Origin: an uncultured Pseudomonas sp.
GTDB taxonomy: Bacteria > Pseudomonadota > Gammaproteobacteria > Pseudomonadales > Pseudomonadaceae
Length of the DNA: 64,000 bases
NCBI RefSeq assembly: GCF_946885955.1
Contig: NZ_CAMPHI010000006.1
Location: 62,001-126,000, forward strand
Direction of reading: 5' to 3'
Shown: one piece after another, positions 8,684 to 18,002 of the stretch
Position numbering within the stretch: the stretch's first letter is position 1
How the letters are laid out: every line of letters begins with the position of its first letter
The notes under the pieces: generated by a model
What the model was told of the DNA's origin: nothing
What the model saw: only the letters and a program-made list of their open reading frames with translations
Database searches by the model: none
Program-made: the position numbers and the translations under genes

Positions 8684-9202
8684 TCAATTCTTGACAATGC
8701 TTTCCAGCGGCACGCTGATCTGTTGTTGGCGGTTAAGTATATCGAGCAGCAGTATCACACGCTGCTCGCCCTCCATGGCCATAAAAATGGCATCCAATTC
8801 GGCAAAGCCGCCTGCGGTAATACGGACGCTGTCCCCGACTTCAAAAGCCGGCTCGGCGGTTATGGTCGTACGTTGTTGCAGATGCGCGATCAGGCCATCA
8901 TCAAGTGGCAGCGGCTTGCTGCCAAAGCCTACAACGCGATTGACGCCGCGAGTCGAACGTAGCGGCGCCCAATTAGCATCGCTTGCCAGCTGAATGAAGA
9001 GATAGCCGGGGAATAGCGACTCAACGACGGTTTGTCTGCGGCCATGTACGATCCGCTCGCGACTGTGTTGCGGGCGATAGCAGCCATAACCTTGGCGCAG
9101 CAGATTTTCCTCTGCCCGTTCATCCTGCCGGGGTTTGCAGTGCACCAGATACCACAGTGGCGCCTGCTCTGTAACAACGGTGCTCGCGGTACTCATATTC
9201 AT
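8684..9202 (-). CDS. rfaH: Transcription antitermination/translation factor RfaH
   Basis: A 172-residue NusG paralogue. The N-terminal NGN domain includes WYLVHCKPRQDERAEENLLRQGY and ESLFPGYLFIQL. A linker leads to a C-terminal domain of about 50 residues with the KOW-like stretch FEVGDSVRITAGGFAELDAIF. RfaH binds RNA polymerase paused at ops sites and lets it read through long, horizontally acquired operons while recruiting ribosomes. It is encoded directly upstream of the operon it probably controls, with an ops element just beyond its stop. Two nearby in-frame ATGs, at 9200-9202 and 9194-9196, are possible starts. A perfect inverted repeat lies just upstream. Confidence 0.93.
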   Translation of the reverse strand: MNMSTASTVVTEQAPLWYLVHCKPRQDERAEENLLRQGYGCYRPQHSRERIVHGRRQTVVESLFPGYLFIQLASDANWAPLRSTRGVNRVVGFGSKPLPLDDGLIAHLQQRTTITAEPAFEVGDSVRITAGGFAELDAIFMAMEGEQRVILLLDILNRQQQISVPLESIVKN

Positions 9203-9215
9203 GTGGGTAACTACC

Positions 9216-9245
9216 CTGTCGATATAGCGCGCGCCATATCGACAG
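9216..9245. promoter_or_regulatory. Perfect inverted repeat in the rfaH leader
   Basis: Two 10-base arms, CTGTCGATAT and ATATCGACAG, flank a 10-base GC-rich spacer, ending 13 bases before the first rfaH start codon. The symmetry is exact. It could be a protein operator or an RNA hairpin over the ribosome-binding region, since no strong Shine-Dalgarno sequence is seen before either ATG. It lacks a U-run and is not an ordinary terminator. Confidence 0.6.
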
Positions 9246-9627
9246 CTAACTCCAGTTCACAGCGGCTCAATGGTGCCAGCTGCATGATTTGTCCAGGTCC
9301 TGCTCACCCGAGAGAGTATGAAGACATTTTTGCCACCGAAGCCACATTAGCAGCAGCCTGCGGCTTGAATGAGACCTATGCGAAAAAGGCGGGTTCCTTG
9401 GCTATCAACTGCGTCACCTTGTGGTGTATCGCCCCATGCCCGTATCAGTATCCTGTTAAAGCCTGTTTACCCAAGTGATGTGCCACCATTGTGTTGATCA
9501 TCCAATACTGAACTTTCAGGGCAGCGTCCTGTGCCCCCAACAACGAGCGGGCATCCCTGCGGGCTGCATTCGCCTTGGGGGCGCGCGCCCTACGAGACAT
9601 CGCCACTACAATTAACGGACATAACCT
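9246..9627. other. Intergenic stretch without a supported gene
   Basis: This stretch separates rfaH from the metallo-hydrolase. A short imperfect dyad built on GTGCCCCCA / CTTGGGGGC lies at about 9531-9583. Open frames here have no ribosome site, no conserved motif and abnormal composition, so none is called. The rfaH promoter probably lies in it, but no convincing -35/-10 pair was found. Confidence 0.5.
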
Positions 9628-11189
9628 TTATCCACCCTGGCTACTAGGAATGACTATCTCAATATCACGTTTTGCAAGCTGGTAAGACGCCTCGATACGT
9701 TCGGCGAACTCGCGTTTTGCACTGCTTTCAGCATGGACGACACGCACCTGGCCAGGCCAACCGCGCATACCTGTCACGAAACCCAGCAAGCCTTTTTGAT
9801 CGGCATGGGCCGAATAGCCGCCCATTATATGGATTTTGGCGCCAATTTTATAACGTTCCCCATCCAGATCCACATAGCCTCCACGCGGGCCATAGATCTG
9901 GATGGCGCGCCCTGCCGTACCCTGAGCCTGGTAACCGACGAACAGGACATCTGCCTTGGATCATGCAGCATGGCTTTCAGGTAATTGACGATTCTACCGC
10001 TGCTGCGCATGCCACTCCCGGCAATAACGGTGGCTGGACGGGCGGTATCCGCTGAATGGCGCACCATAGCCAAGTGCGCCTGATGGCTGTCTACTGTAAG
10101 CAGCTGCTCGAAGCCCAAGGGATTACGCCCCCGCTTTACCCGCTGCAGCGCTTCGTTGTCCCAGAAGGGTTTTAGATCGCGGTGGGTGAAACGACTGGCC
10201 AGCGGGGAGTCCAGGATGATGGGGAGTGTGGGCCAGTTAATTGCTGAGCTGACGGGGTTTTGTGGGTCGACCTTTTGCCCGGTATCAACCCCTGCCCTCA
10301 CCCCTACGCCGGGCGCCCCCAGCCCCTCTCCCGGGGGAAGGGGGGAACTAAAAGCTGCTTTGCTCCCCTGCTGCTTGTTAGGGGTATTGAGTTTTTTGCG
10401 ATGGATAATGTCTTCCAGTTCGTAGAGCAGTTCTTGGGTACGACCGATGCTGAAGGCGGGGATCAGGACTGTGCCATTGTTGGCCAACGCGTGTTCGACG
10501 ACCATCTCCAAACGCTGACGGCGGGTTTTGCGATTTTCGTGCAGACGGTCGCCGTAGGTGCTTTCGATTACCAGAATGTCGGCACGGTATGGCGGTTTTG
10601 GCGCCGGTAACAGAGGAGCATGGGGCACGCCGAGGTCGCCGGAGAAGACGATGCGTTTCGTCTTGCCGCTTTCGGGGTAGTGCACATCGATTTCCACGTA
10701 GGCGGAACCGAGGATATGCCCGGCGCGCTGCAGGCGAATGCGGCAAATCAGCTGTGCGGTTTCATGCAGGGTGAACCAGGTTTTGTACGGCAGGGCAATG
10801 ATGCGCTGTTCGATTAGCTTGATATAGCGCTCTACCTGCTTCTGGTCGCGGCTGAAGCCCAGCTTGAAGGCATCCTCGAGCACAATGGGCAGCAACTTCG
10901 CCGAGGGCTCGCTGCATAGTATCGGCCCTTTGAATCCAGCGGCCAGCAGATAGGGGATACGCCCGACATGGTCGATATGCACGTGAGTAGCGACAAGGGC
11001 CTTGATCGTATCCAGGGGAAATTCGATGGCCAGGCGATCGGCTGCGGACCTGCCCTCCCCCGATGTTTCCGCGCCTTGGAACAGACCGCAATCGATCAGC
11101 AGGCTGTGCTGGGCATCCATCAGCAACTGATGGCAGGAGCCGGTCACGCCGTCTTTGGCGCCATGATGAAGGATGTCGGGGTAGTCCAT
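9628..11189 (-). pseudogene. Metallo-beta-lactamase-fold RNase-like hydrolase, frameshifted
   Basis: The reading starts MDYPDILHHGAKDGVTG and has the metal-binding THVHIDH motif near residue 80, FSGDLG and a beta-CASP-like region, as in YSH1/CPSF-type exonuclease-like hydrolases. At about 9955-9965 the frame shifts by one base. Before it the frame reads LKAMLHDPR; after it the adjacent frame continues with ADVLFVGYQAQGTAGRA and then IMGGYSAHADQ, the conserved C-terminal histidine motif, to the stop at 9628. The upstream frame runs on into about 45 unrelated residues. About 50 residues near residues 260-310 derive from an inserted dispersed repeat. The gene is probably inactive, or the shift is a sequencing error. 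The ATG at 11187-11189 fits the family better than one 13 codons upstream. Confidence 0.8.
10285..10350. repeat. Dispersed GC-rich palindromic repeat inserted in a coding frame
   Basis: The core CCCCTCTCCCGGGGGAAGGGG is a near-palindrome. Read on the minus strand it encodes SPLPPGEGLGAPGVGVRAG, a phrase I recognise from a widespread proteobacterial intergenic repeat of the CTCTCCC/GGGAGAG type. It sits inside the metallo-hydrolase gene without breaking the frame, adding a low-complexity loop between the beta-CASP-like region and the motif ILDSPLASRFT. Exact borders are uncertain. Confidence 0.7.
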
Positions 11190-11332
11190 GCGTGTAATCC
11201 GTATTAGTCCATTAACAATGGCCGGCAATGAAATAATGCCGGCGCATACCCCTGATTATGGTTACGTAAATAATTAAGTTTCGGCCGTCTAGCTTGAGAA
11301 ACGTTTACAGAAGACCGATCAAGACGCCAAGC

Positions 11333-12622
11333 TCAATTGAGTGGTTTGTTTTGGCGAGACTTTTTACCCAGCATGCTGCGCATCAGGGCAATAAATACCC
11401 CGAGCATGCCGCCGAGCACCAACCCCAAAGCCAGGATCAGCGCTTTTTGGGGTTTTATCGGGCGAAGAGGCTCCAGGGCCACCTGGTCGATTGAAACCAG
11501 CTTCAAGTTGGAGACATCGACTTGAAGGCTACGCAGGCGCGCAGCTTCCTCCCGCCAGATAGCCAGGTCCTTGAGAAAAAGGTCTTCGTTTTCGCGCTTA
11601 CTCAACGCTTCAATCTGCCGATTGTTCGTCAGCAGCTGCATCTCTTTGGCGATCTGCGCGATACGTGGCTCGGTAAAATCGTCCGAGCGGCGCTGCCTTA
11701 GCGCAGCCCGCTCGGCCTCGAGCGCTTCGCTGCCCATAAAGTACAGCGGGATCTGCTGATTATTGACCTCGGTACGAATTACGCTGCCCTGGGTCACTCG
11801 GTCAACTTCCCCCAAAGAAGACGGGGTGGTGGGTTTGACGATGTCCAGAGCCTTGGCGATGCGAATCGCTTCGTCCAGCTGCGCGATGCGGTTATCGCGA
11901 CGCGTCTTGAGCTGCTGCCGAAGGGCCTTGAGCTCGTCCTGCAGCTCGGCACGCTTGAGATTGTCGGCCTCCTGTAACTCGGCGATCTTGGCCTCCTTGC
12001 TGGCTTCATAGCTGGCGCGGGCTGCGGCCATCTTCAAATCGAGTTGGTTAAGGCGGTTCTGAATCACAACCGTCAGATCATCGGCAATGCGTTCACGCTC
12101 GCGCTGAAGCACATAGTCGACCAAGCCATTGACCAGAGCGACGCCATCGACATCCTGCGGATAGGTCAGCTGTATACCGACATAGGCGCTGAGGTTGTCA
12201 GTTTTTTTCGGGTCGGCCTGGAGCATCTTGAAGGCTTCTTTATTAAAGCTTTCAAACGCTTGCTCGAGAGTACGGTTGGGCTGGCGCAATGCCTCGAACA
12301 ATCCCTGATGGGCGCGAAAAAACTCCAACCGGCTGTCATAGGAATCCAGACTGGCGCCGACGCGTTGCATGGCCTGCTCTGGCGTAAGCTCATAGATATC
12401 GGTGCGGTTCAATGCATCAAGATCCCTGATCGCCGCGGGCCGCAATACGCTTTGCACCTGATATTCAGGGGTAGCGAGAAAGGCGTACGCCAATGCCAGC
12501 ATGCCAACCAGCAGCGTCGCCAGAACGATCAGCACTTTTTGCGCCCACAGGGCCTGAAAGAGTGCCGCTAGATCGATTTCATCAGCAGCGGTTTGTTGCA
12601 CCGCGGAGGAAACTGCATTCAC
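11333..12622 (-). CDS. wzz: Wzz chain-length determinant (second, distal copy)
   Basis: A 429-residue inner-membrane polysaccharide co-polymerase that sets O-antigen chain length. It has a membrane segment near residues 33-50, the Wzz-domain motif ATPEYQVQSVLRP, a long periplasmic coiled-coil rich in Ala, Glu, Arg and Leu (about 190-270), and a C-terminal membrane segment within PIKPQKALILALGLVLGG. The organisation and many blocks (EVNNQQIPLYFMG, RRSDDFTEPRIA) match the other wzz gene 485 bases upstream, so the two are tandem paralogues. It precedes the metallo-hydrolase and rfaH in transcription order. Which modal length it sets cannot be predicted. Confidence 0.92.
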   Translation of the reverse strand: MNAVSSAVQQTAADEIDLAALFQALWAQKVLIVLATLLVGMLALAYAFLATPEYQVQSVLRPAAIRDLDALNRTDIYELTPEQAMQRVGASLDSYDSRLEFFRAHQGLFEALRQPNRTLEQAFESFNKEAFKMLQADPKKTDNLSAYVGIQLTYPQDVDGVALVNGLVDYVLQRERERIADDLTVVIQNRLNQLDLKMAAARASYEASKEAKIAELQEADNLKRAELQDELKALRQQLKTRRDNRIAQLDEAIRIAKALDIVKPTTPSSLGEVDRVTQGSVIRTEVNNQQIPLYFMGSEALEAERAALRQRRSDDFTEPRIAQIAKEMQLLTNNRQIEALSKRENEDLFLKDLAIWREEAARLRSLQVDVSNLKLVSIDQVALEPLRPIKPQKALILALGLVLGGMLGVFIALMRSMLGKKSRQNKPLN

Positions 12623-13107
12623 GATAAAGATCCGTCTTCGGAAAAAAGCGCCCTAACGCGCCAACGAGCCAGCCACAAGAGCAAATATCCACTCGTCGCC
12701 AGATGCATATGGCATGAATGGAACGCCCCGATGTCGACAATAATGATTGCGCCGCATTGTGCCAGTGACTGGAAACAATACAAGCCTTGACTTCTTTCTT
12801 TATCCGCGGGCGGATAGACGGAAGCCCTGTGACCCCCATCACTCTTTGAGCGCAAAGCGATATTGACAAGGACCATCCAAGCAATGCCGGCTGGCTTGCT
12901 AAAACGATGGCCATCTAACCATCAAGTGCCGCAGTACACACGAATTGCCTGCGATCCGCAGGAGGCGTGAGTCGCGGCGAATAACGCCTGCAAGACTGTT
13001 CCGCGTATAGCTTGACCGATACAGCGAAAAGCGCGCCCCGAACACTGCCTGCCCCCTACAAGTGAACGCGCACGCAGGAGAGATAACGGGCACCACAGCC
13101 ACATCTA
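12623..13107. other. Spacer between the two wzz genes, no gene seen
   Basis: The open frames in this 485-base stretch are short, overlap on both strands, carry no ribosome site and encode arginine- and cysteine-rich sequence unlike real proteins. It probably contains the promoter of the distal wzz gene. No clear terminator or repeat was found. Confidence 0.5.
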
Positions 13108-14463
13108 TCATCTTTCGCTTCGCGCTTCTTCAAAAGAATAAGATCTCAGGTGCTCCTCGGCCGCCACCGCCCTTATGCCGGCAGGATACCGCCCCTGATC
13201 AGCCCGGCTCTGCTCTGGCCGCATCAGATTGCGTAGCAACGCGATGAACATGCCAGCCATTAGACCAAGAACCATCCCCAACGCAATGATCAACACCTTC
13301 TTCGGCTTGATCGCAGCAAGCGGCTCGAGTGCTTGCTGATCAAGCCTGGCCAGCCGCAGGCCGTCGGTATCGAACCTGATCCCTTTCAGCTGAGCCGCCT
13401 CCTGGCGCCACTCAGCAAGATCCTTTAGGTATAAATCTTCGTTCTGACGCGCCTCAAGTATTTCGACCTGGCGGTTGTGGTCGAGCAACGTCAGCTGCTT
13501 CTCGATCTCAGCGATCCGCGGCTCACTGAAATCGTCCGATCGACGTGCATTCAGTGCGTCCCGCTCGGCTTCCAAGGCATCAACCCCCATGAAATAAAGG
13601 GGGACTTCCTGGCTGTTGACCTCAGTAAGCACCACCTGCCCTTGCCGTTGAGCACCCGCCATGGCCGAAGGCGTCGTGGGGGTATTGATGCCCAAGGCCT
13701 TGGCAATTTGAATCGCCTCTGTAAGGCTTTTAATACGGTACTCGCGCCGTGTTTTCAGTTCGTTGCGCAAAACACTCAACTCATCCTGCAACTGGGCGCG
13801 CTGCAGAGCATGTTGCTCCTGCAAGGTGGCGATCTGCGCCTGCTTGTTTGCTTCGTAGCGAGCACGGGCTGCCGCGATTTTTTGCTCGATGCCGAATAAG
13901 CGATTTGCAATCAATACCTCCAGGTCGGAAGCTATCCGCTCCCGCTCAGCCTCCAGCACGAAGTTGACCAGCCCGTTAACCACTGCAACCCCTTCCACAT
14001 CAGCAGGGTACGTCAGCGATAGGCCGACAAACTCGCTTAACCTATCCGGCTTTTTCGGATCGACCTGCAGCATGCTAAATGCCGAACGATTGAATTCTTC
14101 GAACACTTGCTCCAACGAACGCCCCGGGACAGTCAGGCCATCGAAAAGCGCCTGATTATCACGAAAAAAGGCAAGACGGTTTTCATAAGAAGAGAGCCCG
14201 GCGCCTATGCGAGTCAGCGCTTCTGCCGGGGTCAGCTGGTAGACGCCAGTGCCATTCAACTCATCCAGGCTGCCTTGATCCACAGGGCGCAATACACTCT
14301 GGACCTGGTAATAAGGGGTTGCCAGAAAGGCATAGACAGCAGCGATCAGGGTGACCAAACCGGCAACGGCCAGGATCAGATACTTTTGTCGAAACAGGGT
14401 ATGAATCAGCGCAAGTAGATCGATCTCGTCGTCAGGGATAGGGCGCGGGGATTGATCTTGCAT
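13108..14463 (-). CDS. wzz: Wzz chain-length determinant (proximal copy)
   Basis: A 451-residue polysaccharide co-polymerase. Transmembrane segment 1 lies near residues 28-48 (YLILAVAGLVTLIAAVYAFL), followed by ATPYYQVQSVLRP, a periplasmic domain with a long coiled coil, and a C-terminal membrane segment (KVLIIALGMVLGLMAGMFIALL) ending in a cytoplasmic tail of about 35 residues. This tail is longer than in the second copy. Position next to ihfB matches the classical Pseudomonas wzz at the edge of the O-antigen locus. With the second copy it probably gives a bimodal length distribution. Confidence 0.93.
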   Translation of the reverse strand: MQDQSPRPIPDDEIDLLALIHTLFRQKYLILAVAGLVTLIAAVYAFLATPYYQVQSVLRPVDQGSLDELNGTGVYQLTPAEALTRIGAGLSSYENRLAFFRDNQALFDGLTVPGRSLEQVFEEFNRSAFSMLQVDPKKPDRLSEFVGLSLTYPADVEGVAVVNGLVNFVLEAERERIASDLEVLIANRLFGIEQKIAAARARYEANKQAQIATLQEQHALQRAQLQDELSVLRNELKTRREYRIKSLTEAIQIAKALGINTPTTPSAMAGAQRQGQVVLTEVNSQEVPLYFMGVDALEAERDALNARRSDDFSEPRIAEIEKQLTLLDHNRQVEILEARQNEDLYLKDLAEWRQEAAQLKGIRFDTDGLRLARLDQQALEPLAAIKPKKVLIIALGMVLGLMAGMFIALLRNLMRPEQSRADQGRYPAGIRAVAAEEHLRSYSFEEARSER

Positions 14464-14842
14464 AAACGGAGGGCTCCACAGGATAGTCTTCTATCGCTCG
14501 TCCCTCAGCGTAGCGTTCACATCATGCGCCCAGTGCACGGAATAGCCGGCAAAGCACACGTCCATATGATGCATTGATCTGGCAGCTTTTTTCTTTAAAC
14601 GTTCCCCAGACTGGATAATTTGCTCATAGCAGCACAAATTAGTAATTAGTTTTTCGGATCGCTATTTGAGCCCGCAACCTATGACCAAGGCACAGACATC
14701 CGCTGGGCTGGAAGGAGGCAATGCATGGAGCGATGACGCTGCAACCAGCCCAATACATTGAGCGGGCCTTGCGCCTGAGGGGGGGGAGCTAGTCAGCAGA
14801 GAGTGCCTATTACATCGTTATGGCTATGGACTAAACGATGCC
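14464..14842. other. Intergenic stretch between ihfB and wzz
   Basis: No coding signal was found. The part near 14600-14660 is notably AT-rich compared with its surroundings and lies about 140-200 bases upstream of wzz, a likely promoter or IHF/H-NS-type silencing region. This is inference from composition only; no consensus promoter was identified with confidence. Confidence 0.4.
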
Positions 14843-15127
14843 CTACTCGTCTTCATTGACCCGATCGCGCAATTCTTTGCCGGGTTTGAAGTGAGGCACG
14901 AATTTGCCATCAAGGCGAACCGAGTCGCCGGTTTTCGGGTTACGCCCTACACGCGGTGCGCGGTAGTGCAACGAGAAGCTGCCAAAGCCACGAATTTCGA
15001 TGCGATCGCCGGTCGACAATGCCTGGGACATTTGCTCCAGCATGGTCTTGATGGCCAGCTCAACATCCTTGGATGAGAGCTGCCCCTGATGGGTGACGAT
15101 GCGCTCGATCAACTCTGACTTGGTCAT
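14843..15127 (-). CDS. ihfB: Integration host factor beta subunit
   Basis: A 94-residue histone-like DNA-bending protein. It begins [33 protein letters not shown] and has the beta-arm region [31 protein letters not shown], with the intercalating proline in GRNPKTG. It pairs with IhfA to bend DNA at promoters, including sigma-54 promoters. The order rpsA-ihfB-wzz is the usual Pseudomonas arrangement that marks the edge of the O-antigen locus. It is about 350 bases from rpsA, beyond a terminator, so it probably has its own promoter. Confidence 0.97.
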   Translation of the reverse strand: MTKSELIERIVTHQGQLSSKDVELAIKTMLEQMSQALSTGDRIEIRGFGSFSLHYRAPRVGRNPKTGDSVRLDGKFVPHFKPGKELRDRVNEDE

Positions 15128-15275
15128 GGTTTTCCCTTCTTTTTCAAGCAGCTAGATCACTAGATAGAACGGTTTTAGCATGCTGAGTCAGTTTTGAACA
15201 GCCTGAAAACTCATAGACAACTCAAGTGCCGGCCAAGTCTTTCAAGGAATGCATTGGTCACCAGTTTTCTTCGCC

Positions 15276-15348
15276 GCTAAAGCGCCTCCCACAGACTCTA
15301 TGTACAGCAAGCGTAGCGCCCGTCACGCACCACGGGAGGAGCTTTAAC
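15276..15348. repeat. REP-like inverted repeat
   Basis: The arms GCTAAAGCGCCTCCC and GGGAGGAGCTTTAAC are reverse complements with two mismatches, separated by about 43 bases. The GCTTTAGC/GGGAGG core resembles pseudomonad REP sequences. It sits between the rpsA terminator and ihfB. Confidence 0.6.
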
Positions 15349-15431
15349 CCGACAGACAATAAAGCCCCCCACAGGCTTGTGCGTAACCGCCCGGCGCCAC
15401 AACCTGGCTAAGGATACTTTTAAGCAGACAC

Positions 15432-15460
15432 AAAAAAGGGCGACCGAAGTCGCCCTTTTT
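15432..15460 (-). terminator. rpsA terminator
   Basis: GGGCGAC and GTCGCCC form a tight stem around a 4-base loop; on the minus strand it is followed by TTTTTT, 16 bases after the rpsA stop. The A-run on the other side would also let it work in the opposite direction. Confidence 0.92.
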
Positions 15461-15475
15461 CTGGATTACCTGAAC

Positions 15476-17161
15476 TTAGTTCTGGTTTTCCATTTGCGCA
15501 CGGATCAGATCACCAATGGTGGTCGGACCAGCAGTTTCAACTTCCTGCTTGCGCATTTCTTTGATGGCTTCTTTTTCGTCTTCAACGTCTTTCGACTTGA
15601 TCGACAAGCTGATTACGCGGCTCTTACGATCGACGCTGATGATCTTGGCTTCGACTTCTTCGCCTTCTTTCAGCACGTTGCGCGCGTCTTCAACGCGGTC
15701 ACGGCTGATTTCGGAGGCTTTCAGAGTGGCTTCGATGCCGTCGGCCAGGGTGATGATGGCGCCCTTGGCGTCAACTTCTTTAACGGTACCGCGAACGATG
15801 GTGCCTTTATCGTTGACAGCAACGTAGTCGGAGAACGGATCTTCTTCCAGTTGCTTGATGCCGAGGGAAATGCGCTCACGCTCCGGATCAACGGAGAGGA
15901 TAACGGTTTCCAGCTCATCGCCTTTCTTGAAGCGACGTACAGCTTCTTCGCCTACTTCGTTCCAGGAGATGTCGGACAGGTGAACGAGGCCGTCGATGCC
16001 GCCATCCAGACCAATGAAGATACCGAAATCGGTGATCGACTTGATGGTGCCGGAGATCTTGTCGCCCTTGTTGAACTGGCCGGAGAAGTCTTCCCACGGA
16101 TTGGTCTTGCACTGCTTGATACCCAGGGAGATACGACGACGCTCTTCGTCGATATCCAGAACCATGACTTCCACTTCGTCGCCGACGTTAACGACTTTGG
16201 ACGGGTGGATGTTCTTGTTGGTCCAATCCATTTCGGATACGTGCACCAGGCCTTCCACGCCTTCTTCCAGCTCTGCGAAGCAGCCGTAGTCGGTCAGGTT
16301 GGTTACGCGTGCAGTAACGCGGGTGCTTTCCGGGTAACGCGCCTTGATAGCAACCCATGGGTCTTCGCCCAGCTGCTTGAGGCCCAGGGAAACACGATTG
16401 CGCTCGCGATCGTACTTGAGGATCTTGACATCGATTTCATCGCCAACGTTGACGATTTCCGACGGATGCTTGATGCGCTTCCAAGCCATGTCGGTGATGT
16501 GCAGCAGGCCGTCGACACCACCCAGATCCACGAACGCGCCGTAGTCGGTGAGGTTCTTGACAATACCTTTGACTTGCTGACCTTCCTGCAGGGATTCCAG
16601 CAGAGCTTCGCGCTCGGCGCTGTTCTCGGCTTCCAGCACGCTGCGGCGGGAAACGACAACGTTGTTGCGCTTCTGGTCGAGCTTGATAACTTTGAATTCG
16701 AGTTCTTTGCCTTCCAGGTGAGTGGTATCACGCACCGGACGGACATCGACCAAGGAACCTGGGAGGAACGCACGGATGCCGTTAACGTCGACAGTGAAGC
16801 CGCCCTTAACCTTACCGTTGATAACGCCCGTAACCACTTCCTCAGCGGCGAAAGCTGCTTCCAGAACGATCCAGCACTCGGCGCGCTTGGCTTTTTCGCG
16901 GGACAACTTGGTTTCACCAAAGCCATCTTCAACCGCGTCCAGCGCCACGTGAACTTCATCACCGACCTTGATGGTCAGCTCACCAGCGTCGTTGTGGAAC
17001 TGCTCGAGCGGGATGAGGCCTTCGGACTTCAAACCAGCGTGAACGGTTACCCAACCAGCTTGGTAATCGATATCGACGATAATTGCGGTGATGATCGAGC
17101 CAGCCTGAAGATTCAGGGTTTTTAGGCTTTCTTCAAACAGTTCTGCAAAGCTTTCGCTCAT
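15476..17161 (-). CDS. rpsA: Small-subunit ribosomal protein S1
   Basis: A 561-residue protein with six S1 (OB-fold) domains; repeats are visible around [70 protein letters not shown] and [14 protein letters not shown]. It binds mRNA on the 30S subunit and helps initiation on structured leaders. The open frame extends 61 codons further upstream, but [17 protein letters not shown] is the conserved start, so the ATG at 17159-17161 is used; this gives the normal family length. It follows cmk by about 150 bases, as in most proteobacteria, and ends at a strong terminator. Confidence 0.98.
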   Translation of the reverse strand: MSESFAELFEESLKTLNLQAGSIITAIIVDIDYQAGWVTVHAGLKSEGLIPLEQFHNDAGELTIKVGDEVHVALDAVEDGFGETKLSREKAKRAECWIVLEAAFAAEEVVTGVINGKVKGGFTVDVNGIRAFLPGSLVDVRPVRDTTHLEGKELEFKVIKLDQKRNNVVVSRRSVLEAENSAEREALLESLQEGQQVKGIVKNLTDYGAFVDLGGVDGLLHITDMAWKRIKHPSEIVNVGDEIDVKILKYDRERNRVSLGLKQLGEDPWVAIKARYPESTRVTARVTNLTDYGCFAELEEGVEGLVHVSEMDWTNKNIHPSKVVNVGDEVEVMVLDIDEERRRISLGIKQCKTNPWEDFSGQFNKGDKISGTIKSITDFGIFIGLDGGIDGLVHLSDISWNEVGEEAVRRFKKGDELETVILSVDPERERISLGIKQLEEDPFSDYVAVNDKGTIVRGTVKEVDAKGAIITLADGIEATLKASEISRDRVEDARNVLKEGEEVEAKIISVDRKSRVISLSIKSKDVEDEKEAIKEMRKQEVETAGPTTIGDLIRAQMENQN

Positions 17162-17312
17162 GTTGATTCCTGTTGATTCAGGGCAGGGAATCTGCCCAAA
17201 CCACACTCCAGACAATGTGGGTACGTTCATATAAGAAGAGGCGTACGGGACTAGGACTGGTCTCCCGCATGCCTCCTTGCGAGCCGGTCGGCTTAAGCAG
17301 CCGTGGCTCTTG

Positions 17313-18002
17313 TCATCCGGCCAGATCGCGAAGGGCGACCTCACTCAGAACTCGTTCCATTACTTGCTCGATGGAGAGTTCGGTGGAATCCAGCTGTATC
17401 GCATCGACCGCCGGCTTTAACGGGGCCACTGCGCGCTGGGTATCACGCTCATCGCGCGCCCGAATCTCTTCAAGAAGACTCGCAAGGTTAACATCATCGC
17501 CCTTGGCCTTCAACTGCAAGTAGCGCCGCTGTGCGCGCTCCTCGGCGCTCGCGGTAAGGAAGACCTTCAGCGGTGCCTCGGGGAATACCACCGTACCCAT
17601 GTCGCGGCCATCGGCAACCAGGCCAGGCATCTCGCGAAACGCCCGCTGGCGCTGCAGCAGTGCTTCGCGTACAGCCGGCAGGGAGGCGACTTGCGAGGCG
17701 CCAGCGCCGACGTATTCATTGCGGATGGCGTCCGTGACCTCTTCGCCCTCGAGAATGATCTTCTGACCCTGGCCAGCCTCGGCGGCAATAAACTGCACAT
17801 CCAGATGAGCGGCCAGCAGCTTCAAAGCCTCTTCATTCGTCAGGTCGACGCCATGATTGCGCGCGGCGAACGCCAGCAGCCGATAGAGGGCGCCGGAATC
17901 CAGCAGATTCCAACCCAACTGCTTGGCCAATAGACCGGCAATAGTGCCCTTGCCCGAGCCGCTGGGCCCGTCGATGGTGATTACCGCCGCCAACGCCGTC
18001 AT
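17313..18002 (-). CDS. cmk: Cytidylate kinase
   Basis: A 229-residue P-loop kinase that phosphorylates CMP and dCMP. The P-loop GPSGSGKGT is at residues 12-20, with the substrate-binding [11 protein letters not shown] further on. The ATG at 18000-18002 overlaps the TGA of the upstream tyrA-aroA fusion by 4 bases (ATGA), which decides the start over a frame open 55 codons further upstream. It precedes rpsA, the conserved order. Confidence 0.96.
   Translation of the reverse strand: MTALAAVITIDGPSGSGKGTIAGLLAKQLGWNLLDSGALYRLLAFAARNHGVDLTNEEALKLLAAHLDVQFIAAEAGQGQKIILEGEEVTDAIRNEYVGAGASQVASLPAVREALLQRQRAFREMPGLVADGRDMGTVVFPEAPLKVFLTASAEERAQRRYLQLKAKGDDVNLASLLEEIRARDERDTQRAVAPLKPAVDAIQLDSTELSIEQVMERVLSEVALRDLAG

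Noticed and set aside
9032..9478. A 148-codon plus-strand frame over rfaH and its leader
   Set aside because: The first half is antisense to rfaH, there is no ribosome site, and the composition is not protein-like.
11220..11243. GCCGGCA/TGCCGGC hairpin upstream of the metallo-hydrolase as a wzz terminator
   Set aside because: The dyad is real, but it lacks a T-run on the relevant strand; kept out of the feature list.
12582..12914. A 110-codon minus-strand frame between the wzz genes
   Set aside because: It overlaps the start of the distal wzz, has no ribosome site and encodes a cysteine/tryptophan-rich sequence without family resemblance.
15377..17125. A 582-codon open frame antisense to rpsA
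   Set aside because: It mirrors the S1 repeats of rpsA, has low-complexity Asp/Phe-rich sequence and no ribosome site; it is a shadow of high-GC codon bias.
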